A DNA stretch of 64,000 nucleotides from Oscillatoria sp. HE19RPO (GTDB lineage Bacteria; Cyanobacteriota; Cyanobacteriia; Cyanobacteriales; Laspinemataceae): positions 20,607 to 84,606 of the forward strand of contig NZ_JAMXOT010000104.1 in NCBI RefSeq assembly GCF_024220515.1. Direction: 5' to 3'. The position numbers and the translations under genes are program-made. Shown here one piece after another: positions 18,684-27,465 of this stretch. Positions within the stretch are counted from its first letter, which is position 1. Each line of letters begins with the position of its first letter. The notes beneath the pieces were generated by a model. The model saw only the letters and a program-made list of their open reading frames with translations. It ran no database searches and had not been told where the DNA came from.

Positions 18684-20108
18684 ATGCTAGTTGTACCGTC
18701 TGATACCAATATGAAGCCAGACCGCAAGGATCTTTATCAGTTCCTTGTCGCTTGTCAGCAGGTATCCGTTGAGAAAGAATGCCCCCAGATTGCCACCCTC
18801 TCCTTGGAACTTCCCCCCCTGGACCCCCTAGCGGTATTGCAGGCGATCGCCCAACCCGAGGACCCACATTTTTATTTTGAAAATGGCAATAAAGGGGAAG
18901 CGATCGCGGCGATCGGGGCGGCAATCACCTTTCATGTCCCCTCGGGTTCCGCAAGATTTGGCAAAGCGCAAACCTTTATCCAATCCTGTCTGGCGAATAC
19001 CATTACCACCGGGGCCACGGACCTGCCGTTTGCCGGACCCCACTTTTTTTGTAACTTTACCTTTTTTGACGACCTGCGCCCCCCAGAATCGGCCTTTCCT
19101 TGCGCCACGGTGTTATTACCCCGGTGGCAAGTCGCCCGATGTCGCAACCGTTCGGTGTTCGTCGCCAATTTTTCCTTATCCCCCCGGGATAATATTAAAG
19201 CCTTACATCAAGATTTATGTAATAAACTCACCCAAATTCGCTGGGCCAATTCTCGCTGGTTAGACCCGGTAAATTTTCCCAACCAATCTTTCCAAAGTCA
19301 CGATTTTAAACCCACGGCTAATTTTAGAAAATCTGTTTATTCTGCCCTGAACAGGATTAACAACAAAACTTTAAATAAAATCGTTTTAGCTGATGCCATT
19401 GATTTAAACTTTCCCCTCCCCATCAACTTAATCAAATCCCTGAATAATTTACGCCGACTTTACCCCGATTGCTACACCTTTGCCACGGGAAACGGCGGCG
19501 GGACTAATTTTATTGGGGCCAGTCCCGAACGCTTGCTGGCGATTTATAATCATCAATTAACCACTGATGCTTTAGCCGGGTCTGCCCCGCGAGGTAAAAC
19601 ATCCGGAGAAGATGCAGAATTAGCCAAACTGCTGTTATCCAGCGAGAAAGAAATTCATGAACATCGAGTGGTGATTGATTTTATCTGCGATCGCCTCACC
19701 CGTTTAGGGCTAACTCCCAACGTCCCCCCGCAATTGTTGTTATTACAATTGTCCAATATTCAACATCTCTGGACCCCAATTCAAGCCCCTTTACCTCCGG
19801 GAATTCATCCCTTAGACATTTTAGCGGACCTCCATCCCACTCCCGCAGTAGCTGGGGTTCCCCGGGATACGGCTTGTCAAGAAATTCGCCGTTATGAAGC
19901 CTTCGATCGCGGCTTATATGCGGCCCCATTAGGCTGGATTGATGGCTATGGGAACTGTGAATTTATTGTGGGCATTCGGTCCGCTTTAATTGAAGGCGAT
20001 CGGGCCCGATTGTATGCGGGGGCTGGAATTGTCGCCGGGTCCGACCCAGACAAAGAATTAGCCGAAGTGCAACTCAAACTAAAAACCCTGTTAAAAGCCT
20101 TAGTTTAA
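18684..20108 (+). CDS. menF: isochorismate synthase
   Basis: A 474-residue chorismate-utilising enzyme. It shows GASPERLL, LAGSAPRGKTSGED, the helical segment SEKEIHEHRVVIDFI, and the C-terminal LYAGAGIVAGSDPDKELAEV, with Mg and chorismate-binding Glu residues. It converts chorismate to isochorismate, the entry step to phylloquinone. ATG 18684 and ATG 18711 (MKPDRKDLYQFL) are both possible; the second fits the domain start better. menD follows after 42 bp and is surely in the same operon. Confidence 0.92.
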   Translation: MLVVPSDTNMKPDRKDLYQFLVACQQVSVEKECPQIATLSLELPPLDPLAVLQAIAQPEDPHFYFENGNKGEAIAAIGAAITFHVPSGSARFGKAQTFIQSCLANTITTGATDLPFAGPHFFCNFTFFDDLRPPESAFPCATVLLPRWQVARCRNRSVFVANFSLSPRDNIKALHQDLCNKLTQIRWANSRWLDPVNFPNQSFQSHDFKPTANFRKSVYSALNRINNKTLNKIVLADAIDLNFPLPINLIKSLNNLRRLYPDCYTFATGNGGGTNFIGASPERLLAIYNHQLTTDALAGSAPRGKTSGEDAELAKLLLSSEKEIHEHRVVIDFICDRLTRLGLTPNVPPQLLLLQLSNIQHLWTPIQAPLPPGIHPLDILADLHPTPAVAGVPRDTACQEIRRYEAFDRGLYAAPLGWIDGYGNCEFIVGIRSALIEGDRARLYAGAGIVAGSDPDKELAEVQLKLKTLLKALV

Positions 20109-20150
20109 CCTCAATTACCGGGACCATTAGGATTCCTTTTTCCCTTAAGA

Positions 20151-21902
20151 ATGCCAATAGATTTCCGCAATACTAACACCGTTTGGGCTTCTATTTTAGT
20201 CGAGACATTCCAACGCCTGGGATTAACCACCGCAGTGATTTGTCCCGGTTCCCGTTCCACCCCGTTAACCGTTGCCTTTGCCAGCCATCCCGAGGTCGAA
20301 GCTATCCCAATTTTAGATGAGCGATCGGCCAGTTTTTTTGCATTAGGAAAAGCCAAACAAACCGGCAAACCCGTTGTCTTAGTTTGTACTTCGGGAACCG
20401 CTGGGGCAAATTTTTATCCGGCGATTATTGAAGCCAAAGAAAGCCGAGTACCCTTATTAATTTTAACCGCAGACCGACCCCTAGAACTGCGAGATTGCCA
20501 TTCCGGTCAAACCATTGACCAAATTAAACTGTATGGACATTATCCCAATTGGCAAACGGAATTAGCTACGCCATCTTTAGAACTAAAACAACTCAGCTAT
20601 CTCCGCCAAACCCTGATTCACGCTTGGGAAAAAACCTTATTTTCCGTCCCCGGTCCCGTCCATTTGAATCTCCCTTTTCGCGATCCATTAGCCCCTTTAC
20701 CAGAACCCAAAGCCACCCATTTAGCAGCAACCTTCCAACCCGAAGAATTCTTTAGCCATCTCCCCCCATCTCCCCCATCCCCCCCATCTCCCCCATCCCC
20801 CCCATCCCCTCTCCAACAGTGGCAAAACTGCCAACAGGGAATCATTATTGCCGGAGTCGCCCAACCCCAAAATCCCAGAGACTATTGTCAGGCGATCGCC
20901 CATCTTTCTAAAACCTTAAATTGGCCGGTTCTTGCCGAAGGATTATCCCCCCTCCGCAATTATGCCGACCTCAATCCCTATTTAATTTCTACCTATGATT
21001 TTATCCTCAGAAATCCCATAAATGCTGAGAAACTCACCCCAAAAATTGCGATTCAAATTGGGGAATTACCAACCAGCAAAACCCTTCGCAGTTGGTTAGA
21101 AAACAGCCAACCTCTAACCTTTTTGGTGACCGAGAGCGATCGCAACCTCGACCCCCTACATGGCCGCACGATTCCCTTACGAATGGCAATTAACTCCCTT
21201 GCCGCCACGTTACCCCCGCTTGAAACCACTCCTTCCCCCACCGCCTATCTACAACAGTGGTGTGACGCTGAACGCCAAACTAGAGAGAAAATTGATACCA
21301 CCCTTTCATCCATTCCTGACCTGATTGAACCCAAAGTTGCATGGCTGATTTCTCAACATTTACCTCCAGAAACTCCCCTATTTATCGCCAATAGTATGCC
21401 CGTCCGAGATATCGAATATTTCTGGAAACCGGGGAACCGCCATATCCAACCCTTCGTCAACCGAGGCGCAAACGGCATTGACGGAACATTATCCACCGGA
21501 TTAGGCATCGCCCATCGCCATCAAAGTAGCGTCATGTTAACGGGAGATTTAGCCCTTTTACATGACACCAATGGCTGGTTAATCCGCCAATATTTTCAAG
21601 GTCATTTAACAATAATTTTAATCAACAATAACGGCGGCGGCATTTTTGAAATGTTACCCATTGCCAAATTTGACCCGCCCTTCACCGAGTTTTTTGCTAC
21701 CCCGCAAAACATCACTTTTGCCCGATTATGTGCAGCCTATGATATCGAACATCAGATGATTAACGATTGGCAGCAATTACAATTCCTGTTAAATCCATTA
21801 CCAAGTTCGGGTATTCGAGTCCTAGAGGTAAAAAGCGATCGCCATCTCGATGTCAAATGGCGACAAGACCAGTTTCAACAGTTTGCCGAAGAAAGTCTGT
21901 AA
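20151..21902 (+). CDS. menD: SEPHCHC synthase (thiamine diphosphate enzyme)
   Basis: A 583-residue ThDP enzyme with the N-terminal Glu/ThDP-binding region (VICPGSRSTPLT, ILDERSASFFALG). The C-terminal ThDP/Mg motif runs from TGDLALLHDTNGW to INNNGGGIFEML. It adds the succinate semialdehyde of 2-oxoglutarate to isochorismate. A Pro/Ser run of about 16 residues near residue 203 is an unusual low-complexity insertion, from near-identical 9-bp units at about 20760-20812. The extreme C terminus (EVKSDRHLDVKWRQDQFQQF) is copied again 150 bp downstream. Confidence 0.93.
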   Translation: MPIDFRNTNTVWASILVETFQRLGLTTAVICPGSRSTPLTVAFASHPEVEAIPILDERSASFFALGKAKQTGKPVVLVCTSGTAGANFYPAIIEAKESRVPLLILTADRPLELRDCHSGQTIDQIKLYGHYPNWQTELATPSLELKQLSYLRQTLIHAWEKTLFSVPGPVHLNLPFRDPLAPLPEPKATHLAATFQPEEFFSHLPPSPPSPPSPPSPPSPLQQWQNCQQGIIIAGVAQPQNPRDYCQAIAHLSKTLNWPVLAEGLSPLRNYADLNPYLISTYDFILRNPINAEKLTPKIAIQIGELPTSKTLRSWLENSQPLTFLVTESDRNLDPLHGRTIPLRMAINSLAATLPPLETTPSPTAYLQQWCDAERQTREKIDTTLSSIPDLIEPKVAWLISQHLPPETPLFIANSMPVRDIEYFWKPGNRHIQPFVNRGANGIDGTLSTGLGIAHRHQSSVMLTGDLALLHDTNGWLIRQYFQGHLTIILINNNGGGIFEMLPIAKFDPPFTEFFATPQNITFARLCAAYDIEHQMINDWQQLQFLLNPLPSSGIRVLEVKSDRHLDVKWRQDQFQQFAEESL

Positions 21903-21916
21903 AAACCGGATACCGG

Positions 21917-22122
21917 ATTAAATGTAGAGGCGATTCGCTTTCTCGCCAGTCCAGAATTCAAATCCAAGAGGTAAAAAGCGATCGCCACCTCAATACCCGA
22001 TTAAATGTAGCCGCGATTCGCTTTCTCGCCAGTCCAGAATTCAAATCCAAGAGGTAAAAAGCGATCGCCACCTCGATGTCCAATGGCGACAAGACCAATT
22101 TCAACAGTTTGCCGCCGATTAA
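21917..22122 (+). repeat. 83-bp direct repeats plus duplicated menD 3' end
   Basis: Two units beginning ATTAAATGTAG start at 21917 and 22000 (period 83 bp). Each ends with GAGGTAAAAAGCGATCGCCA, a piece of menD codons. The final unit continues in the menD frame for 23 codons (22051-22119) to a TAA at 22120-22122. It encodes EVKSDRHLDVQWRQDQFQQF and then AAD, almost the same as the current MenD C terminus. This looks like the displaced original 3' end of menD, pushed away by repeat insertion or slippage. Confidence 0.8.
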
Positions 22123-22180
22123 TTCAAGTTCGGTCAGTCATAAACCGGCGATCGTCACCCCAAGATAACCCTCCTATTTC

Positions 22181-22502
22181 TTAGGGTATTCCAACAAATA
22201 AATCATCCTTGCTTTGATGCGATCGCACCTAACAAGACTCTATATTAGCCCGCGCAGGCGGGCTATAGCCCAAGGGGCATGGCTTCGCTAACGTTCGTAT
22301 AGCCCCACCCTTTAGGGTGCGGGTTTTTTGGATATTTTATTTTTTGGACTTCCCTTAGGGTGTTCCAACAAATAAATCATCCAAATCCCGATGGTTAAGC
22401 ACCTAACAAGACTGTGTTAGCCCGCGCAGGCGGGCTTTGTCCGTGTAGCCCCAGGCTTCAGCCTGCGGGTTTTTTGGATATTTTATTTTTTGGACTTCCC
22501 TT
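22181..22502 (+). mobile_element. tandem pair of miniature TIR elements (family 2, copies E1 and E2)
   Basis: E1 (22181-22357) begins TTAGGGTATTCCAACAAATA and ends ATTTTTTGGACTTCCCTTA. E2 (22355-22502) begins at the same TTAGGG junction and ends with the same 3' sequence. The ends are imperfect inverted repeats, and TA or TTA flanks each end. Inside are GC-rich hairpins (AGCCCGCGCAGGCGGGCT) but no ORF. They fit non-autonomous MITEs, possibly of an IS630/mariner type; that class is inferred from the TA flanks only. Confidence 0.7.
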
Positions 22503-22639
22503 AACGAAACTTTTACATCAATTCTCATTGATAGGGTGATGGTGATAGGGTAAGATCGTCACCAACTAAACTGCAATCCTCCATCCCCAGATTCTTAGCC
22601 TAAGATTCTGCCAATATCTTATTATCCAAACCCCATCAC

Positions 22640-23590
22640 ATGAACCAAGACTTGCAAGTTTTAAGAAAGTCGATTGCCCTCGACCCCTTAATTTCCCTGC
22701 TTCCGCAAGCCGAAGATATTCGCTATTGGCAAAACCTGAATCCCAATTCAAGGATTTCCAAGCAACCTTTTGATAGCCCGACTTCACCCCCGCAAGTCAG
22801 TCCACAACAACTTGAGGAATTGGCCTCCCAACTCCGAGAGGATGGCTATTTTCAAACCGAACCCCTCATCCCCCCGGCCACCCTTGCGGAAATGAAGACT
22901 TGTATTGAAACCGTCAAACAAGCCGGTTTTCCAGCCATGTTTGCCCTAGTGTACGATGTCTTTTATCAAGTTTTGGGTAACTTTGAAGCAATTCTGTCCG
23001 AAATGCTAGGACCTGGGTATAAACTTGTCCCCAATTTTTGGATTTACTACATTGATCCGGAAGACAGTGGGAAAGGATTTGAACCCCATCGAGATGCGGA
23101 ATATGAAAACACCATAGACTCCACCGGAATGCCAACGGTACTCACCATTTGGATCGCGATTACCGAGGCAAATCCACTCAATTCCTGTATGTACATCCTC
23201 CCCGCCAACCGAGACCCTCAATATCGAGAAGCGATTACCAATCTCCAAACAGGAGCCACTGAATTTAACTTAGAAGATATCAGAGCTTTACCGACAGCAG
23301 CCGGAACGCTTTCTTGTTGGGATCAATATGTATTTCACTGGGGAAGTCGCAGTAGCAAACGGGCCAAATTTCCGCGCATCAGTTTAGCCGCGTATTGTCA
23401 ACGGGGGGATATTCCTCCGGTTGAAGATATTCTCATCGATATCCCTTCAACCCTAGATTTCAAAACCCGGCTAGGGTTAATTTGTCGGGGGTTATATCGC
23501 TACTCTTATCTGAGCCTCAAAGAATCTCCCGAAGCCCAACCCTTATTAACCTTTCTGGAAAACTATCAGGCAATTATTAAAACAAATTAA
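22640..23590 (+). CDS. phytanoyl-CoA dioxygenase family protein (Fe(II)/2-oxoglutarate)
   Basis: A 316-residue protein of the PhyH fold. Iron ligands are visible as the H-x-D of FEPHRDAEY near residue 151 and the distal His in YVFHWGSRSS near residue 237. The following Arg (RISLAAYC) probably binds 2-oxoglutarate. The conserved strand SCMYILPANRDP lies between them. Members hydroxylate a wide range of small molecules and natural products, so the substrate cannot be read. It is soluble, with no signal peptide. It stands alone between two blocks of dispersed repeats, so horizontal acquisition is possible but base composition gives no clear sign of it. Confidence 0.85.
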   Translation: MNQDLQVLRKSIALDPLISLLPQAEDIRYWQNLNPNSRISKQPFDSPTSPPQVSPQQLEELASQLREDGYFQTEPLIPPATLAEMKTCIETVKQAGFPAMFALVYDVFYQVLGNFEAILSEMLGPGYKLVPNFWIYYIDPEDSGKGFEPHRDAEYENTIDSTGMPTVLTIWIAITEANPLNSCMYILPANRDPQYREAITNLQTGATEFNLEDIRALPTAAGTLSCWDQYVFHWGSRSSKRAKFPRISLAAYCQRGDIPPVEDILIDIPSTLDFKTRLGLICRGLYRYSYLSLKESPEAQPLLTFLENYQAIIKTN

Positions 23591-23593
23591 GGG

Positions 23594-24013
23594 GATTTAA
23601 ACCCTAGCCCTGTCATACGGAATCCGGTTGCTCAAGGTCTGTAAAAACCCGCACCCTGTTCGCGCAGCGTTCCGCTAGGAAAGGGTGGGGCACTTGCGGA
23701 CGAAGCGGTGCCTGCGCGGGCTAAAAGCGAAAACCGACTTTGACCAACCGGATTTGGTATCAAGGTGTATTCATCTGTAGGGGCGCTTCTCGAAGCGCCC
23801 TTGGGGCGCAAGCATTTACTCCAACAAGAAATAACGATTTTTCGTCATCAAATTCACCTCTTGTAGGGGCGCTTCGAGAAGCGCCTGTCCAAGAAATAAC
23901 AATTTTTCGTCATCAAATTCACCTCTTGTAGGGGCGCTTCGAGAAGCGCCTGTCCAAGAAATAACAATTTTTCGTCATCAAATTCACCACCTTGACAGGG
24001 CTAGGATTTAAAC
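23594..24013. repeat. composite repeat block bounded by 22-bp inverted repeats
   Basis: The left arm GATTTAAACCCTAGCCCTGT (23594-23615) and right arm TGACAGGGCTAGGATTTAAA (23993-24013) are inverted copies. Inside lie a family 1 element (23615-23760, from ATACGGAATCCGG to CCGGATTTGGTAT) and a 65-bp tandem repeat. Repeat starts are 23826, 23891 and 23956, each beginning AAGAAATAAC and containing the hairpin GGGGCGCTTCGAGAAGCGCC. No ORF is believable here. Confidence 0.75.
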
Positions 24014-24060
24014 CCCCGTAGGTTGTTGCTTGTACCCTGATCTAATCCTGTCTTTTAACG

Positions 24061-24088
24061 GTAGGGTTGATTCGCGAATCAACCCTAC
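24061..24088. repeat. perfect 28-bp palindrome
   Basis: GTAGGGTTGATTCG is followed directly by its inverse CGAATCAACCCTAC. The flanks (ATTTAGG on one side and GCGGAAGTCCTGC further on) match the repeat at 6522-6632, so it is a second copy of that dispersed palindrome. It lies just downstream of the aminotransferase stop on the minus strand and could act as a terminator stem there. Confidence 0.65.
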
Positions 24089-24140
24089 ATTTAGGATTTG
24101 ACCGCAAATATTGCGGAAGTCCTGCACTAAAAATGTTGTC

Positions 24141-25337
24141 CTATGAGATAGCCAGCATCTGCTCCAACACTGCCGCCAACTGTTGATACTGCTCAAAATT
24201 ATTGTAAATCTGAGCCGAAATGCGGATGACCCGTTGGGGAGATTTCGGCCAAGGCATCACCTGCACTTCAATCTGATGGCGATCGAACAGTTGATCATGT
24301 AATTCGTCAACGGATCCATCAGGAATTGGAATACAAGCCATTGATCCAATCATTTCTGAGGGGGCCGGGATTTCCACTCCCAGGATTTGGCAAAGCATCT
24401 GCCTTGCGGACAAAACAAGCTGATGGTTTCTTGACATTAATTCGGGCCACCCCCCAGGCAGGAGGGACCCCATAAACTGAATCGCCGCAGGGACCGATAA
24501 ATAAGCCGAGGGGTCCCCGGTTCCCATCCAATCAAATTCCAGTTGGAAGCGAGATTTATCGGTCCGAGGGGAATTGGCCCCATGACTGATGGTCAGGGGT
24601 CGAATTTGCTGCTGACGGCTGCTTTTAACGTACAAAAAAGCCGCCCCTTTTGGTGCAGATAACCATTTATGACAGTTGCCGCTATAGTAGGTCGCCCCAA
24701 TTTCTGATAAATTTAGGGGTAGCATCCCGGGTGCGTGTGCGCCATCAATCAGAGTCTCGATCCCAAATTGGGAAAGCTGCTGAATGATTTCCTCAAGGGG
24801 AAAAATTAATCCGGTTTGGCTACTAATATGGTCTAAGAGAACGAGTTTGGTTTTTTCGCTGACCCTTGCCATCACTGCATCGACAATCTCCTGCTTGGAG
24901 GCGATGGGGAAGGGAACTGGGGCGACGACAATTCTGGCATCAGCGCGATCGGCGACGAATTCTAAGGCGTTGCGACTGGCGTTGTACTCATGGTCCGTGG
25001 TGAGTAACTCGTCTCCGGGGTTAAACCGCAGCGATCGCAGTACAGAATTGACCCCCGTGGTGGCATTGGGCACAAATACCAAGTCCCGTCCATCCACCCC
25101 AACAAATTGGGCTAACTGGTCCCGCGCTTGATCCAAAAGCGGCTCAAATTCGCGCACGAAAAACCGCACAGGTTCCTGTTCTAGCTTCTGCCTCACCTGT
25201 TCCTGGGCTTTTAACACCGGGAAGGGACAGGCCCCAAAAGAACCGTGATTTAAAAAAGTAATTTGCGGGTCGAGGGACCAATAAGCGGAAAATTCGGACG
25301 GTCTCTGCCCTTCTAAATCCGTGTTGTTTAACATCAT
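24141..25337 (-). CDS. class V PLP-dependent aminotransferase, isopenicillin-N-epimerase-like
   Basis: A 398-residue fold-type I PLP enzyme. The N-terminal ITFLNHGSFGACPFPV is typical of the isopenicillin N epimerase-like subgroup. FVPNATTGVNSVL binds the cofactor phosphate, LIDGAHAPGMLPL carries the Asp that contacts the pyridine N, and SGNCHKWLSAPKG holds the Schiff-base Lys. Relatives act as epimerases, cysteine desulfurases or lyases, and the sequence does not decide between them. It is a single gene between a repeat block and tRNA-Asn. The start at 25337 (MMLNN) or one codon later is the natural one. Confidence 0.87.
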   Translation of the reverse strand: MMLNNTDLEGQRPSEFSAYWSLDPQITFLNHGSFGACPFPVLKAQEQVRQKLEQEPVRFFVREFEPLLDQARDQLAQFVGVDGRDLVFVPNATTGVNSVLRSLRFNPGDELLTTDHEYNASRNALEFVADRADARIVVAPVPFPIASKQEIVDAVMARVSEKTKLVLLDHISSQTGLIFPLEEIIQQLSQFGIETLIDGAHAPGMLPLNLSEIGATYYSGNCHKWLSAPKGAAFLYVKSSRQQQIRPLTISHGANSPRTDKSRFQLEFDWMGTGDPSAYLSVPAAIQFMGSLLPGGWPELMSRNHQLVLSARQMLCQILGVEIPAPSEMIGSMACIPIPDGSVDELHDQLFDRHQIEVQVMPWPKSPQRVIRISAQIYNNFEQYQQLAAVLEQMLAIS

Positions 25338-25422
25338 CTTGTCTATTTTTAAACCTTGAACATGAAAAGACTAGATTGAAATTCAATCTAATCTCTTCAA
25401 TCCAAAGTCTAAAATTAATCAA

Positions 25423-25494
25423 CTCCCCGGGTAGGATTCGAACCTACGACCAATCGGTTAACAGCCGACCGCTCTACCACTGAGCTACCGAGGA
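25423..25494 (-). tRNA. trnN-GUU: tRNA-Asn (anticodon GTT)
   Basis: The minus strand folds into a full cloverleaf of 72 nt. The acceptor TCCTCGG pairs with CCGGGGA, with discriminator G. The D-loop contains AGCTCAGTGGTAGAGC, the anticodon loop is CTGTTAA with GTT, and the T-arm contains GGTTCGAATCC. The CCA end is not encoded. It lies 85 bp upstream of the aminotransferase gene on the same strand. Confidence 0.95.
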
Positions 25495-25664
25495 ACGTTT
25501 CGGGTTGCTTGGCTCACCGTTATTAATAATACACATACCTTTCTGGTTTTGGCAACCCCTTTTTCAAAAAATTTTTGAATTTTTTTTTGAAGGCTCGGAT
25601 TGCTTCACAGGAGGGATAGGTGGCGATCGCCTGACACTCAGAAAAATCAAGGGTTTTGACTGTC

Positions 25665-26210
25665 CTACAAACCCCGTCGCAACTGAGCGAGTCGCTGTTG
25701 GGCTTCCGCATCCAGTCCCGAAACCAAAAACCGACTAGAGGGCTTGTTGCGGGTTTTCTGTTTACTCCGGCAGCGGCGTTCCGTCGCTTCGATCGCTTGG
25801 GCAAACTGTGGCGCTGACATCCATTCGGCCCCATATCCTAAAACCGTTTGCTGTTGAGCTCGGTCTGAAGTCGCCACAATTAAGCGGCGATTCAGGTTTC
25901 CCAAGTTTCGTCGAAAGGTGGCACAGATTTTTTCAATATAGGTGTCTGCGGTTTGCCCAAAATCGGTGTAGCAGACGGATAAACTTTTCGAGATGACTTC
26001 GGTGTAGCTCGGCTCATGGCGAGAATGAGCATCAAAAACTACCAGCGTGTCTAATCCTTCAAAGGCGCTGTAGTTGATCAGCGACTCGATTAGTTCTCGG
26101 CGGGAGGCTTCTAACCCGTCAAAGTCTCGCTTGGTTTTGAGCTTCGACCATAGTCCTATGATGTTGTATCCATCCACGAGCAATAAAGGTCGCGCTGAGG
26201 AGCGTGGCAT
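25665..26210 (-). CDS. NYN-domain (YacP/Rae1-like) ribonuclease
   Basis: A 181-residue PIN-like NYN domain. The N-terminal LLLVDGYNIIG carries the first acidic residue. LDTLVVFDAHS gives the second and LIVATSDRAQQQTVLGYGAEWMSAPQF the third. Bacterial YacP/Rae1 is an endoribonuclease that cleaves mRNA on ribosomes, so a role in RNA turnover is likely. The C-terminal tail is basic (RRCRSKQKTRNKPSSR), consistent with RNA binding. The ATG at 26210 is preceded by an AT-rich promoter-like region. Confidence 0.85.
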   Translation of the reverse strand: MPRSSARPLLLVDGYNIIGLWSKLKTKRDFDGLEASRRELIESLINYSAFEGLDTLVVFDAHSRHEPSYTEVISKSLSVCYTDFGQTADTYIEKICATFRRNLGNLNRRLIVATSDRAQQQTVLGYGAEWMSAPQFAQAIEATERRCRSKQKTRNKPSSRFLVSGLDAEAQQRLAQLRRGL

Positions 26211-26360
26211 GGCTTTTATTTACATTTGTTTACAATTTACTCAGAATCAGACTAGGCGCTTTGCATTATATCATTTTTTATGATAATAAAAACTTAAATT
26301 TAGTTTAAAAATTCTAAACTAAACTTCCGCCAAGCATAACGATATCTTTATAAAGGTGAA

Positions 26361-26396
26361 AGGGCCGCGACTACAGCAAATAGCAGTCGCAGCCCT
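26361..26396 (-). terminator. hairpin downstream region of minus-strand genes
   Basis: AGGGCCGCGACT and AGTCGCAGCCCT form a strong stem over 26361-26396, six bases past the stop of the ABC ATPase gene on the minus strand. No long T-run follows, so it may terminate poorly or act as a 3' stabiliser. Confidence 0.5.
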
Positions 26397-26401
26397 GGGA
26401 A

Positions 26402-27100
26402 TCACTCTAAATCCTCAGATTCCATCAATCGTTGGATCAGGGGCTGCGGATTTCCCGAATCGACCATCCGCCCCCGCTCCAGTAGGAAAGCCCCATCGCA
26501 ATAGGCTAATTCCTCAAAACGATGGGTGACCCAGAGTGCCGTTAAACCTCGGCTTTTCACCAACCGCTGGACTTGAGCTACCAAGTCTAACTGACTGTCG
26601 GGGTCCAGTAAAGCGGTGGGCTCATCTAATAACAGAACCTCGCAATGGCGGGCGATCGCCCCGGCAATGGCAACCCGCTGCTTTTGACCTCCACTCAGAG
26701 CATAGATCGGACGGCGTTGCAGGGCGAGTAAGTTGACCGCTGTTAGGGCCTCTTCCACCCGATGCCGAGTTTGAGCCAGGGTGAGATTTTCCTCCACTAA
26801 TCCAAACGCGACATCGGCACCGACAGTCGGCATCACTAACTGATGATCTGGGTTTTGGAATACAAACCCCACCGGACGAGAAATGGCAATTTGACCGTCT
26901 TTAGGGGTAAGCAAACCCGCCAGTAGCCGGAGTAACGTGGATTTTCCACTGCCATTAGTCCCCAAGAGCATCCAAAATTCGCCCTGGGGAACGGCCAAGG
27001 AGCAGGATTTTAACACCTCTGCTCCCGAGGGCCAGTTAAAGCAGAGGTCCTGCACGACGATCGCATTCGGGCGATCGTCACTAGGAGACTGGGGGTTCAT
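26402..27100 (-). CDS. ECF/CbiO-type ABC transporter ATP-binding protein
   Basis: A 232-residue ATPase with Walker A LGTNGSGKSTLL, Q-loop GFVFQNPDHQLVMPTVGADVAFG, signature LSGGQKQRVAIAGAI, Walker B VLLLDEPTALLD and H-loop WVTHR. The QNPDHQ and VAFG motifs are typical of energy-coupling-factor or CbiO-like ATPases, and of the homologous plastid protein. No membrane or substrate-binding component is adjacent, so it must work with distant partners. Its start overlaps the stop of the upstream small gene by 4 bp (ATGA), indicating coupling. Confidence 0.9.
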   Translation of the reverse strand: MNPQSPSDDRPNAIVVQDLCFNWPSGAEVLKSCSLAVPQGEFWMLLGTNGSGKSTLLRLLAGLLTPKDGQIAISRPVGFVFQNPDHQLVMPTVGADVAFGLVEENLTLAQTRHRVEEALTAVNLLALQRRPIYALSGGQKQRVAIAGAIARHCEVLLLDEPTALLDPDSQLDLVAQVQRLVKSRGLTALWVTHRFEELAYCDGAFLLERGRMVDSGNPQPLIQRLMESEDLE

Positions 27101-27375
27101 TGACTCAGGGATTCCACCAAAGAGGCAAATCCAGGCGCTTTGCCTGCCGCTGCTGCCCCAGACTTTTCAGAGATTTGCACCGCTGAGATCTGATTAATAA
27201 AGACGGCGATTTTTTTCTCAGGCATCTTCTCGCAGGTGAGTTCCAAAATCTCAGAACTCCCTGAGCGCATCGATCCCACTACCTCCTGGTAGAGGGCCTG
27301 GGCATCTTCTAGGGTCTTCCGTTGTACCGATAGAGGTAAAGGAGTGTTTTTCAGGGTTAAGTCAATCGTAAACAT
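27097..27375 (-). CDS. small conserved cyanobacterial protein coupled to ABC ATPase
   Basis: A 92-residue protein from the ATG at 27375 (MFTIDLTLKNTPLPLSVQRK); a TTG twelve bases upstream is the alternative. It has alternating strands and a helix (LEDAQALYQEVVGSM). It ends with AAAAGKAPGFASLVESL, which contains no recognised motif. The ATGA overlap with the ABC ATPase (27097-27100) shows they are expressed together. It could be an accessory factor of that ATPase, but this is inferred only from position. Confidence 0.75.
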   Translation of the reverse strand: MFTIDLTLKNTPLPLSVQRKTLEDAQALYQEVVGSMRSGSSEILELTCEKMPEKKIAVFINQISAVQISEKSGAAAAGKAPGFASLVESLSQ

Positions 27376-27465
27376 GATTTGTGGCAAAGTTCATTGGACC
27401 GCACCTTTCTAGTATCCCAAAATCTCAGCATTCCGGGGATGTCTGGAAATGAACCACCCCGATTT

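Noticed and set aside
18487..18924. N-terminal extension of the P450 frame
   Set aside because: It overlaps the menF gene and its sequence is not P450-like; the ATG at 18486 has a good ribosome binding site.
23826..23990. Regular 65-bp repeats resembling a CRISPR array
   Set aside because: The whole unit, including the supposed spacers, is repeated. There are only three copies and no cas genes, so this is a plain tandem repeat.
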